Source of the DNA: Pomphorhynchus laevis
Taxonomy: Eukaryota; Acanthocephala; Palaeacanthocephala; Echinorhynchida; Pomphorhynchidae
Reading direction: 5' to 3'
Assembly: GCA_012934845.2 (NCBI GenBank)
Contig: WNNJ02001668.1
Coordinates: 62,001 to 126,000, forward strand
DNA length: 64,000 bases
Shown here in pieces: positions 13,600 to 25,877 of the stretch; positions within the stretch are counted from its first letter, which is position 1, and every line of letters begins with the position of its first letter. A program made the translations under genes and the position numbers. The notes beneath the pieces are model-generated. The model saw nothing but the letters and a program-made list of their open reading frames with translations, had not been told where the DNA came from and ran no database searches.

Positions 13600-14790
13600 G
13601 CTTCATCGATTTCAGTTGCGAAATTATAGCCTTTTAATCCCCATGTTCAGGAAGAACGCAACCAAAATCGTCAAGCTTATTAAACATCTACTTATCAGAA
13701 GCCACTGCGCAAGGTTAAACAAAACGCTCGACAATTACGTTTTGAAAGGACAATAAACAAGAAATACACATATCTTCGCAGTATTTATTGCAAACAATCC
13801 GCGCTATTTCGATCTCACTCCCTACGTCTTGAAGAAATTAAACTTTTAAAATTCACAGAAAAATTTTCTTGGTTTCTCTTCAAGAAAACAATTTGCACGT
13901 CTTCTAAATTCAATCTCAGAAAGTAGAAAATTTACTTTGAGGAGATCTTATCGTAACTTCTTTCTAAAGACAATTCAGTTCACATCTCGGATATTACCCT
14001 TGAAAACTCACTTAGAAACGACCCCTTAAATTTTCCGATTTCAAACGAGGAACTTACTTGTTCTTTGAGTGGATTGTCTAACAAGAGAGCTGGCGGCAGC
14101 AATAAATTGTGAGCAGAAAAGATAAAAGCAACATTTCCTATCCTCTCTTCGTACTGGTTGTTTATTTTCAACTCCTGTATGTTAAACAATTACCTACGAT
14201 TGGTAGAAATGTGTTATAAAAGTTTTTAAGGGAAAATGTGACCCTTTATCAACCGCCTTCTATCACGACATAGATATCCTCATTCATTCTTATAAACTCA
14301 TTTCACATGCAATCAATAATCGATTTTATGCTTTGAGTGGGTACACGTTACCTGAAGAACATTTTGGTTTTAACAGCATTGATCCACAATTCATGCCATC
14401 AAGTTCATACTCGACAAGGTTTTTCATTCCTTTGAAAACAGCCTCTTTTCCTTATATTCAATCTTCATTTTTCAAAGCCTACGATTCGGCCAATCGTAGT
14501 AAACTGTCAAAAGAACTTAATCTCCAGGTGAATATATTTGACCGTATGCTTATCTCCTTTATTCGATTCTTATTCCAAACTCACTTTACGTTTTCGCCGA
14601 TGTACTTTCTCCTACAGTTTCACTGTTAATAAAGGTGTAATGCAAGGTGATTCTTTTATTCCTATTTTGTTTTCTTTTTTATTGGTTGAGCTCTCTTCAG
14701 TCTTCGCTCCAGCACATTTTTATCTTCAGCGAAATCTAATCTCCCCGCTTTCTTCGAATTCTATCGTTCAAACGAGCTTCAAATAAATAT
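13600..14790 (+). mobile_element. Decayed LINE reverse transcriptase fragment
   Basis: Pieces on the plus strand follow LINE RT order: a pre-RT block with ISNEELTCSLSGLSNKRAGG (13990-14100), HFGFNS (the Q-GF block, about 14355), FKAYDSANRSKLSKEL (the A-F-D-S block, about 14470) and KGVMQGDSFIPILFSF (the GVxQGxxLSPxLF block, about 14630-14680). Several frame changes and stops separate the blocks, so it is a pseudogene. No 3' tail or target duplication was found, and the clade is uncertain. Confidence 0.6.
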
Positions 14791-15978
14791 AAAAAAAAAA
14801 AAACTAAAGTGATCAAGTTTCGAAATGAGAGCTTATTTATAAGCAAGATTCCTTACGTTTTAACTCGAATCATCTTGATTTCGATTCCAGTTTTACGAAT
14901 ATCGGTATTTTTCTCCCGGCCTTTTTTCCATTCTTTTAATCGCAAATATTAAACAAATTGATAAGGTTTAATGTCTATTTGACAAACGTCTTGTAAGAGT
15001 TTACTCTCAATGTTCGTCGATTGCCATAATAGCACTATCTCTCAGAGAGAGTGCTGTTTAATCTTAACGTTAATTTCTTTTAACTTTTTGATTAAAAAGG
15101 AGACAGTTATGTTGCATTTCTGACTGCCGTCGATGGATGTTATGTTGATTGCCAGGACTATACAACTAACTTTGTTTTTAATACTTAGTTTTATATTTGT
15201 GTAATATTTTTGAACTTCGTAAGGCAAATCGGTTCTCAATAAAACTTTTAATTAATAATAACTAAATAAATGATAATTAAAATTATTCGACAATAATTTT
15301 TAATAATATGTAAATATTAATATAATATCTATTAATTATTAATAAGTATATCAATTTATCCTTTAACGTCTAGTGAAGTTCTCTAAAGTCGAGATATTTT
15401 ATAGTTGTATAAATCTTCACGACTGAAATATATATATTAATTATCGATCCTCCCTTAAACGAATTATTTTAATTTCAAAATAATTCCAAGTTGATGAATT
15501 TAATTGACTGCTAAAACTGAGCGACTATCACTAATACCAAAACATACAATTTTATATATCGTAGTACATAATCGGGATGCTGGTTTTACCTATCAGTTGG
15601 TACATTGTTAAGTGATTTCTATACCTATAGATTCATCAAAGCGTTGCATTTCGGACATTTTCCAATTAAAATTTAATGTATTGTTTCTGATGATGCTAAC
15701 AGAAGTAAACGAAATATTAAAACCAAAAGTTTTCTTTTTTGATCCTGCTTCCGAAATTCAATAAAATTTAACACTTTATTTAACAAAGTTATATTAGTTT
15801 TATTTACAGCGTTGGTAATAATGGTAATAATTTAGGTCTTATATAATTTATCTAATCATTTCGCTATTTGACTTTCTTAGTTTCTTCAGTATAATTCCAT
15901 TTTGATTATTGAATGCGCAAATCTTTAATAGTTGAGGTACAAAACTGTGCAAGAAATTTTTAAACTCAGGATATTAAT
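14791..15978. other. AT-rich intergenic DNA, nothing recognised
   Basis: No open frame longer than about 65 codons and no recognisable motif. Confidence 0.4.
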
Positions 15979-16600
15979 ACATCGATTTATTGTTATAAAT
16001 TTTGTAATAAATTTTTTTTACTTTTCTTACTGACAGATTACAATATTTTAATAATATTATTTTATTAAAATTTAATGTTAGCTGACGATCACTTAACTCG
16101 TCTGCTTTTATTTACAATTAGAGTGAATGAAAGACTTTCATCTTACATTTGCAAATTTAATTGAAATCATTTATGATTTTTAAATCAAATCAGTGTTGGC
16201 ACGGGAAGGTTTTACCTCTTCAATTTGAAATGATTTAATTGAAATCACAAATTATTTCAATTTAATTTGCAAAATGTAACAAAAAGTCTTTCTTCAAATT
16301 TAATTACTAATAAAAGCAGACGATTTGAGTGATTGACAGCCAAAATTAAAAAAGCACCGAAACGTGAAACGTAGGTATTCTATCAGTAGCTGATTAAATC
16401 CATCTGAAAATTGCTGATTAAATCCACATTTCAGTACGCTACTGAAATGTAGCGTACTGAAATGTAGCGTACTGCTGTTGACCTCTTAGGATTTAAGCGA
16501 AGTGCAATTTTAGCAATAATTTTGATTGTAGCAATGACGGCGCAGTTAAATTAACGTTAAACATCGATTTATTGTTATATAAATTTTGTAATAAAATATG
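15979..16600 (+). repeat. Dispersed repeat with hammerhead-like motif, between direct repeats
   Basis: Direct repeats of about 38 bp (ATCGATTTATTGTTAT...) start at 15982 and 16563. Inside, 16180-16490 matches the reverse complement of 33005-33235, including GCGTACTGCTGTTG and CGTGAAACGTAGGTATT. The motif CACCGAAACGTGAAACGTA at 16358 is the GAAA strand of a hammerhead core with a 3-bp stem III (CGT/ACG, loop GAA). A 15-bp unit ACTGAAATGTAGCGT is repeated at 16445-16475. Probably a Penelope-like terminal repeat. Confidence 0.5.
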
Positions 16601-17482
16601 TTACATTTCTTAAGTACACTAATACTCGTGAACAATGTTTTTGATTTTATCTTTATAGCAGTGAATTAACAAGAATTCTAAGCCAGTGTTTCTCAACTTT
16701 TACATAGTAATAGGCATTTGCAAAAAAAGCCTTAATTTTATATATGCACCTGTGTTACAGGTAACGTTCATCACATTTCAACAACGGCAAAAGCGAAATA
16801 TAATGTTATGCAAAATTGCCATAAACATATGTTTTGCATTTATAGTAGATGATGCTGTGAACGTACAGCTCGTTGTTGAAAGTGAATGATATGCTTGCAG
16901 CTACATAAATATGTTTTAACAGCATAAAATTTGATAGCAAAAGGAACTGTAAGAATTTTTTAAAGACTCCAGAAGGAGACTGCAAAATAGCGGAATTTCT
17001 GATAATGATGGCAATGGTTGTGAACTCTTCATTGTTTTGAACAAGTAAAAGCTATTCACAAGAAAAATTTCAACATTGAAATTCATTCAAAGATAATCCA
17101 AAGGAATTTCACCGCTGTAAAGAACATTGATGATGACGTTTGTGGAAATTAAACTTCTTATTCCTTTAACTAAATAACAGTGTAACTAAAATTACTAGAA
17201 AATACTGTAATTTTGGTGTAGGCATTTGATGTTTAACAATAGACGTCTAAAAAAATCTAGCGAAACGTAGTATCTCCTTACTTTTGTTAATTTTGATCAA
17301 GGTTCTTTGTTCGTAGTTTTTCACACACATGGACCTTCAAGAATACTCACTATTTTTTAAATACACGGTAACAGTGATCATCAGGAGTTGTTCAACGTTT
17401 ATAAGAGCTTAGCAATTTAAAAGCTTCCTATTTTTCAAAAGTAACGTGTTCACCTCCATAAACATCAAGCCTAGCAGCAAAA
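16601..17482. other. Region upstream of the calpain gene
   Basis: No recognisable gene; a 67-codon frame at 16686-16889 has no family signature. It presumably contains the calpain promoter and 5' UTR, but I see no clear TATA or initiator signal. Confidence 0.4.
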
Positions 17483-20400
17483 ATGGGTTCTACGTGGATG
17501 TGTGAGCGCTGTGGTTACGTTGATTCTACACTAAATAGCGTTTGTTCGCAATGTAACATTAATAGAAATAGCAGAAGATATAGTAGTAGCCTTGCTAGTC
17601 TGTCACCACCTAATTCACTCATAATAGAAACGCTATACGATCGCGATGTACCGGATCATTCCGAATACGCATATCAACAACAGCATTCATTATCATCATA
17701 CACTAACGGTCACAAATTTGAAGATCTGCAATTTCCAGCAAGTAATAGATCGCTTGGACAAAGTGATAAATTAACACGATTGCTGCATTTCAATTGTGAG
17801 TGTGTTTTTCGACATTTAAAGTTTATTTATTTTCTAAACGACAGTAAGGTTATGTAAGTGCTGTTGTATAAATGCTTTCTATTTTGTAGAAATAACCATT
17901 AGTGCAAAGTTTAATTTCTAAAATGAAATGTCAGATCTATTTCATATATTTTATGTTAAAAAGTATCTATTTATTCAAATAATATATAAATAATGTTTGA
18001 TTTCGTTTTTAATTATTTAATCATTACTAAATGACTAGTTCGACGATTAAAATGGTTGAATGCAGTTTTTAAAATTTAAAATTGATTCCTTCTTTGCAAA
18101 TTAATTACATCTTTAAAAAGTTAACTTCATAGATTTTTTAATGGAAAGCTTAATAGATTTAAAGCTTATGAAAGGGTTCATCACAAAAATTATTACACGT
18201 ACCACTTTCAAGTTCACAGGCGATCACAAGATACGGCAGGACATTATAGAAATAATTAAAATCAAATAATTATTTAACATAAAAATATATAACAATAAAT
18301 ATATTAGTGATCGTCAATTTATTTAATTGACTATTAAGCTGAATTATTGTATTAGCAGCTAATAAAATATTAGCATACTGCCGTCGTCCTACTAGTGAAT
18401 TAAAAAGTGCCGGATCATTCAAATTTCAATAACAGCTTAAAATGCGCAAGGTATCAAACCTAAAAATTTTATAACTAAATTTGCGTATTTTAGTCTAATA
18501 AGTAATAAACTAATATAATTAATAAAAAAAGGTGGCTAGTAAGAAGTTACCTTTATGCAAAAATGTTAACTGTGTTTTCCTGTTGACTTTGGCTAAACGC
18601 TCAACTCGTTTAAATAAAATATTATAAAAAATTATTTTAAAGCTTTCTGGTTATCCGAAAGCTTTGAAATAAATTTTTATGTTATATATTTTTTAAAATT
18701 TTCAGGTTGAAACTAGAAATGAATTACATCTTCTTGCTTTACGTGTATGCTAAATCATGCCCAATGAACTCGAATAAAATCAATTTTATTTTCAATTTAA
18801 ATTTCATTTTAATTTTAGTTCACACTAATGATAAATTCTATAAGTACGAAACTCGTGTCTAGCGTTGGATTACTCATGGTCATTGAATTTCTTAGTAAAA
18901 ACGTAAAGAAAGCATATGTAGTTCGTTATCAGCATAAATTCAAAACATTTTGAAATAAAAATAAAATCCCTCATGGATTTTGTGACTGCGTTTTCAATTA
19001 CACTGTTATATATTCTATATTACAGGGTCATAGGCAATTGTATAAGTTAAGAGATCAAAAGTTTGATTCTAATTTGATAAGGGCTATTATGTAGACCAAA
19101 AGAAGGAATGGTTTAGATAAAGCATTCCTTCTTTTGCTACAATTGTTAAAAGTAAAACGCCAAATATGGATATGTTATAACTTATTAAATTTTATATTAT
19201 GTCATCTCACATCTTTCGTTAATTCCGAGCGAGAAAAATATTTGTTTGATCAGTTTTTTATTTTAATTGAATGAAAAGGGACTAAAGCATGATAGAAAAT
19301 TTCAAAAACCGTTTACTCTTAAACTTATGATGTTACATATTTAAAGCTTACAATATTTATTCCTCGGTCATTTTTTGAACGAATTATAATTGTAACGATC
19401 CATCGAATTATAAAAACTGTAAAAATATCAATTAAAAATTATTTTGAATTAACTAATTTTATTTCAATGGCTGTTTACTTTAATTGAATATAATTGATGG
19501 TTAATTTAGATCCGAGCAGAAACAGTTGGACTGTATATCGATGGCTTAGACCGGAGAAAATTAATTGGCAAGGCATTAGCAAACAATGGCCGATAACAGT
19601 ATTTAACAACCCTCGACCTGGCGATATTATTCAAGGAAAACTTGGCGATTGCTGGCTAATTGCTGCCTTATCTTTGGTTTCTGAAGTTCCTAGCATTCTC
19701 TTTAAAATTATGGTTACAAAAGAATACAATGCATTAGGTAAAAATCGATTTTTATGTTATTAAACTTTTATTAAAAGTTAATTTGTAATATTAAAATATT
19801 AAGTTTATAAATGCTTTTAATTATTCAAACATTCGAAATCAATGAATGTTGAAATGAAAAAAATTAAACTTAAAGATTATTTCTGACAATACAATTTCTG
19901 TGTTTTCTTAAACAAGATAATAATACTGGGCAAGACTCTAACGTTAATTGTGAGAATGAATCGTCAGAAACGAATGTCCGTTGCCTTCACTGCTTTGTTA
20001 TATAACCAATCATTCAACGCTTGCAATGCGTATTAGAACTCAACAAAAATGCTATGCTAGCACATGTTTTGTTCTTAAATGACACCCCCTTAACACAGGC
20101 AGTCACAAGTTACAAAAATTCGCAACTGCATAAGCATATTAAATCAGAGAATATCCGATCACAAGATTTCTTTCTGATAATTTCCTTTTTTCAGAAAGTA
20201 CTTTTATATTTAGTATATAAATATATATTTTATTTATGCTTATAGCATTTTAAAATATTATATTTGGCACTTTACTATCCCCGGATCATATGTACACATT
20301 AGAAATATTAGAAAAAATATATACCAGGCCATGCAACTAGTAAACTGTTATTTGCATATGTTTATCCATCTGCATTCCTTTAATTTTAATCAAAATTTAT

Positions 20401-23400
20401 TTTGATTATATTTATTTGATAAAATTAAATGTCTAGTTGATTTAATTCGAAAATCGAAAAGAATAAATAAATATTAATAATATTTATTTAATAATAAATC
20501 GTTAAAGAATAAATACTAACAATTTGTATGGAATTTGAGTAACTTTTATTAAGTACTAACTTTTTTCTTTATTAATGATTTCTTTCAATTTTTATATTGT
20601 AATTAATTCTTAAATTTAGTATCACACTATAAAAAAATAATAAAAACTTTATATTATAAAGTTTTTTAATAAAAACTTTATATTATTATCACATAAACTT
20701 TATTTTATTTCGACTTCTAGTATTTTTAATAATTACATTTAGAAGTAATCTTGTTGCTAATATCTTTAATTGATAAATTAACGATATTTATATTTATAAA
20801 AAAATTTGAAATGTGTGAAAAAGACGACGAATATTAATATTATTATTTTGATTTTTATACACAACTTTTAAAAATGTGCACATTATGGTGTGTGTAGATG
20901 ATCATAAAGTGTAGCTTAACGTGAAGCTAATATCTTTCACCTTCTGGATCACCTTCTTACGCATTCCTACAAACATTTACCGTTGATGTTATGGATGTCC
21001 CCTTTTGACATCTTTGTCGATAGGACTTTATTTTTTACAACTTTGTCAATGAGTTAAGATAAATTAGTATATTCAAAGTAGTTTGATTACATAAAAAGAG
21101 TTGTGCCCTTTAATCATAGAGGTAATCTTGATCAACAGTTATAGTAGCAAAAGCCACATGAATGTGATGTATGGATCATCATTTTAAAACTCATAATCAG
21201 CTTGTACGTGTACGCGATTAATTCAATATTATAATATGAAAAGCAACTGCATTCATCATCAGATCTACAAATTTTGTAGATCTGATGATGAATGCAGTTG
21301 CATTCGAAAATTCATTAAATAAATTATCTTTCCTCGCTCGTCAACTTCTAAAACAATTGTTTATAAGCGAGAGTTATATCTTCAAGAATATGAAAAGCGC
21401 TATTTGAAATGGCCAAAATCCTCATATTAATATGTAGAGCTAAAATATTTTTTACTTTGAAATTACTTGATATTAATCTTATATAAACACTATTCATTTT
21501 ATCTAATAGCTAATATTTCTTTGCATAACACACTTTTTATAAGTGTGTTATGCAAAGAATAGTATTTTTAATTATTGGAAAATTTACGATTTCAATTTAT
21601 TTATTTTTATTCGTGTATATTTTCATTTTAGTTCGTGATTTGGGTAGATGTACGCTATAATCATAGTATGTGCACGTTTATCTTTCCTAAATATAAGATT
21701 ATATTTGGGAAACAAATATAATATATTTGGGAAGATTATACTAACATTATAAAAATATATTAAATATAAAAATATATTTTGTATATTTTTATTCTTAAAT
21801 TCTTTAGTTTAATTGTGTCTTGTGAATTTAGGTTATTTGCAATACTTTTTACATATTTTATTCATTTTAAAATACTTTTTAATTATATTGATCCCAACTT
21901 ATACAAATATATTTATATTTATTAATATATATACTTATATATATCAACTTATACTTATATTATATACTTATCAACTTATATCAACTTATATTATCAACTT
22001 ATACTTATATTTATTTTGCTTTAAAAAACTTGGTGCTTTTGAATCTAACCATTTCATGTTCCATTTTATATTTTGAAAGTTTTTTAAAATAATTATCAAA
22101 AAGTAAAATTAGTTTGCCAACAGTTGATTTCAATAGAATGTGTTGTAAAGTATCGATATGCTCATTTATATTTGTAGATAGGAAGCTGGGAACATTTATT
22201 AAATCAAATTTTCACTCATCACATACGTTCATAATCCAAAATTTGTAAATCCCGAAAAGAAAAAATTCAAAAAGTTCAACTGCATGAAGTGACAGCGGTT
22301 AGATAAAACGTTTAAACATTACGTAAGAAACAACAAACGACAACGTCACAAATATAAAAAGGGGAAACCAGAAAAGGATAAAAATTAACATATAAATTAG
22401 ACAAATTAACAAAAAATTAATCGACAATAAAATCAAAATTAAGAACTTAAAAATTAAAACATCAAAATTCAAATTAATTTTAATTGATTAAAATTAGAAA
22501 ATCAACATTAAAATTAATTCTAATTGACTAAAATTAGAACATTAATATTAAAATTAATTTTAATTTATTAAAATTAGAATGTTATTAAAAATTAGAACAT
22601 CAGCAAGTCATTTAGTTAACAATCACATGCTATTTATCAACATTTTTTGTTTTTTCTTTGTTAAAAATAAGGCTTTAAAATTATTTTTACTGTATTATGC
22701 CGTAAAACTAGTTGAGCTGTCTAAGAGTCCCATCATGAAGAGTATCTTTTATCGATGATGCGAAATATGGCAAAACGGATTTATTTCTTAAAGTTCGTTT
22801 CATTTACATCATCTGCTAATTAGGATATTTAAATTATTTAGTGTTATTATTTTAATGTTAGCATTTAAATTAGTATTTGTGCTTTTAGGAATGTACCAGA
22901 TTAGATTATGCGATCGTGGACTATGGAAAGTATTTACTATAGATGATCGATTTCCCGTAGCAAACTACGATTTCTTCGTATTTACATACGCCAAGAGAAG
23001 GCAATTATTTGCTGCGCTAATTGAAAAGGCTTTTGCGAAGATGCATGGTAATTACAGCGCGTTGAAAAGTGGTCGTTGTGATGAGGGTTTACAATCACTT
23101 ACTGGAGAACCAACCGAAGTTTTATTTCTACGGTCTTCATCGGGTAGAATAAAAAGAGACTATGATAACATATGGAATAGAATGGTGCTCGCTCGTAAAC
23201 GCGGATACATAATGACATGTCCTGCTTCAAACCCAAAGCTGAACAATCGTATATTCGATAAACGTGGTATTGAGTCAAACCATGCTTACTCTATTATGGA
23301 TGTAGTATTAGACAACGACGGCAAATCACGATATGTTATACTTCGCAATCCATGGGGAAATAGACGAAGGGATAACAACTTCATCGAAGTACAACCGACA

Positions 23401-24240
23401 GATCTGTTAACAATGCATTTTGAAGAAATGCCCTACTACTTCAGCTCAGTGTCTATTTGTAAATTTAATCCGCATTGGACAGAGGTACGAAAACGAGGAC
23501 AGTTTGGCTCATTTTCATCACCCCTAATTGAAAGTGTATATATGCTTGAGATTATACAGCCAATGCAACTTGAAATTGAGCTATTTAATGCCGGCGATGG
23601 GATGTATTATAATAGGAAACATGACCCTGATGTGGATTTGTGCCTTATTGTTATGACGCACCCAGGCCAACAAACCATCGGCTATTATCACGACGTTGAT
23701 TTCTATGTATCATTCTCTTCGGATCATATAAACCCTGGTATTTACCAGGTATTAGCACTGTCCTTTGCCACAATCCATCATAAGGTCTATCCGATATACA
23801 ACATCGTATTTCATGGTTCGAAACATTTCATCGTTCATAACAATAAAATACCGAATATGACGTTGGCTGAGATTTTCCATAGTGTGGCGTTAAGCCAAAA
23901 CCGTATTCACTCTCTGAGTAAAGAGGCAAGTATTCTTACATTTAACGATAATGGTAATTTCGGTATGGTTGTGGAAAATTTGTACTCTCAAGCGATTAAG
24001 GTTCACAGTGATTTCAGTGGCACGAAAAACGTGTTGTCATCTAGAGGTTCCAGTCTTTGCATTGATGTTATACCCCCGTTGAGTCGAGCCTTGATAACGC
24101 TGTTCACAAGACGAGTATATAAAGGCAACGTTCTCATTTCTTATAAAAGCAAAGCTCAAAGAGTTAATCTACCCGAAGCACACCAACCCCGACTAAATAA
24201 AGATATCTATCCTTTGCATCATTCGATAAGTCTTTGTTGA
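17483..24240 (+). CDS. Calpain-15/small optic lobes (SOL)-type cysteine protease, complete, three exons
   Basis: Exons 17483-17795, 19510-19737 and 22889-24240 join in phase (1, 1) to 630 residues. The start is AAAATGG. Residues 5-25 form a RanBP2-type zinc finger (W5, C7, C10, N18, C21, C24), known elsewhere to bind ubiquitin or RNA. FEDLQFPASNRSLG then matches the FxDxxFPP opening of the calpain core. Cys152 lies in QGKLGDCWLIAAL (codon 19650-19652), His312 in SNHAYSIMDVV and Asn334 in LRNPWGNR, so the catalytic triad is complete. The C-terminal part (TRGSS-like SSRGSSLCIDVIPPLSRAL) matches the SOL-homology domain. Family members are cytosolic proteases; the Drosophila gene is needed for optic lobe development. 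It is short for the family, which usually has several zinc fingers. AATAAA follows at 24394. Confidence 0.93.
17796..19509 (+). other. Calpain intron 1
   Basis: Donor AATT|GTGAGT at 17796 and acceptor ATTTAG at 19509, phase 1 on both sides. AT-rich. It contains a hairpin at 19097-19136 whose arms (CAAAAGAAGGAATG) pair across a 12-bp loop. No mobile element was recognised. Confidence 0.7.
21243..21301. repeat. Perfect 59-bp palindrome
   Basis: Two 29-base arms (outer end GCAACTGCATTCATCATC) with a single-base centre and no mismatch that I can find. It lies in calpain intron 2 and is not repeated elsewhere in the window. Confidence 0.85.
21517..21559. repeat. Perfect 19-bp inverted repeat with 5-bp loop
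   Basis: The arms TTCTTTGCATAACACACTT and their complement are separated by TTTAT. In calpain intron 2. Confidence 0.85.
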
Positions 24241-24393
24241 GAAATAAGTTACAAGTGTGATATTTTGTAGAATTTCTACATTTTTGCTTGTTTATTTGAT
24301 TTTGTTTTCTGTTTTTGGTTGACTAAATTTTAAATTTTGTTATGACTGTTTTGTAAAACAATTTTTTTATTTATTTTCGTTAATGTTTCTCGA

Positions 24394-24399
24394 AATAAA
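24394..24399 (+). promoter_or_regulatory. Polyadenylation signal of the calpain gene
   Basis: AATAAA about 155 bp after the stop codon, followed by a T-rich stretch. Confidence 0.5.
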
Positions 24400-24846
24400 T
24401 CTTTATTTTCTCGATATTTTAATAAAGCTAGCTCTTTTAAGAGCAAATTCACAGTATTTGAAACGCATTATTCCAAAATAAATATCGGGTTTATAATTTT
24501 ATAACACTCAGGTACCTTCATATCATTAATTAATTCTAACACAGAACATTTCAGAACACCATTATTTCAGTCCGTCAATCAAATCAAGCCCAAAGATGCG
24601 TCATCGACCGAGTAAGTGGATTCTAGATCAGCCCTCCTATATGTATTGTGCATCAGCGAAACAAAGTTCAAAAGAACACTGAGTTCTCACCCATATTTGG
24701 AATGCAAAAATGGTCAATCGTTATCTTAAATTCATTAAAATCTGTTTATTTTATTTTCTTGTTTTTATTTCTCTTTTTATTTGATCCTGTGATTTACATT
24801 GTAACGAGATTTGCTCATTGAAAAAATTCCTAATTACTTTCCACTA
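24400..24846. other. Intergenic DNA, nothing recognised
   Basis: No open frame or repeat seen between the calpain 3' end and the PDCD7 duplicate. Confidence 0.4.
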
Positions 24847-25025
24847 ATTTTGGATGTTTTCTTTACTTGTGATGATGACATCTGATTGTTGGGTTATAAA
24901 TTCGCGATAAGAATTAATTATGTTTTCCGCAGATTAAAGATTTTATTGTTTCAATTCTTGCATTTCGTAGACACAAATGTTTTTTATTCCACCACCACGT
25001 GACAAACAAATCGTGGATTTAGTTG
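24847..25025 (+). pseudogene. Inverted partial duplicate of the PDCD7-like gene 5' end
   Basis: It matches the reverse complement of about 29640-29855 with modest divergence: TTTGGATGTTTTCTTTAC, GCGATAAGAATTAATTATG, AGATTAAAGATTTTATTG, then an ATG (24979) and TTCCACCACCACGT. It therefore covers the gene's upstream region, start codon and about 15 codons. It stops at GATTTAGTT, where the copy reads GTAAGTGGATTTAG, and Penelope-like tail sequence begins at about 25032. It has no downstream exons, so it is not functional. Confidence 0.8.
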
Positions 25026-25031
25026 TAAGTG

Positions 25032-25600
25032 GATTTAGCAGAAACCTGATAGCATAGCAGTTCCTCCTGATTACCTCTAATTCTTAGAGGTAATCATATT
25101 TCAAAATAATGAAATTTTAAGAATTGCAACAATATGTAATGATATTGGCTTTCTTCAAAATCATTTAAATAATTTAATAGATACATATTTTAAACTAGGT
25201 TACTATAAAAATAACATCAAGCAGAAAATAGTAAAATATATAAATCAACACAATAATATAAAGAATAAATTTAAACTCTTAAGTGGCAAATTTTTATGGA
25301 TGGATAATAAATAATATACTTTGCATTAGAATAAGATACTAGATAGTTATTATCAGAGGAAATACATCATTAGCATGTATTTGGCCCCGCTGCTATGTTG
25401 GGTAGAGGAGTTAGGGGCCGAAACCTGATAGCATAGCAGTTCCTCCTGATGACCTCTAATTCTTATTCTGATACAACGTCTGTTATTTATTAGTCAATTC
25501 ATAAAAATGACGTTTATTTTAAATTTCAATTTTTTATTTTAACTTGATTTAAATTATAGAAAATCTAAAAACAATTATTAATTTTATTGTTTAATTATTA
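25032..25600 (+). mobile_element. Penelope-like element: C-terminal coding end and 3' tail, preceded by a short tail piece
   Basis: A short tail fragment (AGAAACCTGATAGCATAGCA) at 25037-25090 is followed by the C-terminal end of a Penelope-like RT frame (EILRIATICNDIGFLQNHF, then YFKLGYYK, ending FLWMDNK near 25310) and a 3' UTR. The tail at 25383-25520 contains GGCCCCGCTGCTATG, GGGTAGAGGAG, GGGGCCGAAACC, CATAGCAGTTCCTC and CTGATGACCTCTAA. These form the hammerhead strands described in the findings. It is a broken, 5'-truncated copy; the tail block recurs at 6.8, 11.0 and 63.0 kb. Confidence 0.75.
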
Positions 25601-25877
25601 AATTTTGATTTAGCATTATTATGTTTTGTTTATTTTATCATTATATTAAATACTAGACTCAGTTATCTGATTTAATTAGTTGTTTATAAGCTCTTAATCG
25701 CAGTCCGGCATTAAAATCTTAATTACATTATAATATTATATTATTAATAGGTTTATTATCTATCAATCGGTTCATAAAAATTCCAAATTTATATCCTGTC
25801 TTTAAGATATTTAATTGTTATAAGTCTAACAAATATAATGAAATTAAATTAAATTAAATAAGGTGAATAGAATAATT

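Larger units (their letters stand above)
19738..22888 (+). other. Calpain intron 2 with two strong palindromes
   Basis: Donor TTAG|GTAAAA and acceptor GTGCTTTTAG. Joining gives NALG-MYQIRLC, which matches the calpain family across the junction. It contains palindromes at 21243-21301 and 21517-21559 and ATATAACTTATATC-type short repeats around 21900-22010. The 74- and 87-codon open frames inside it have no family signature. Confidence 0.8.

Noticed and set aside
19097-19136. microRNA-like hairpin in calpain intron 1
   Set aside because: Arms are only 14 bp, too short for a typical precursor; no further support.
22855-22888. ATG at 22855 as start of a separate 461-residue calpain-like protein
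   Set aside because: The first 11 codons are intron; the acceptor GTGCTTTTAG and matching phase join GMYQIRLC to the exon with the catalytic Cys.
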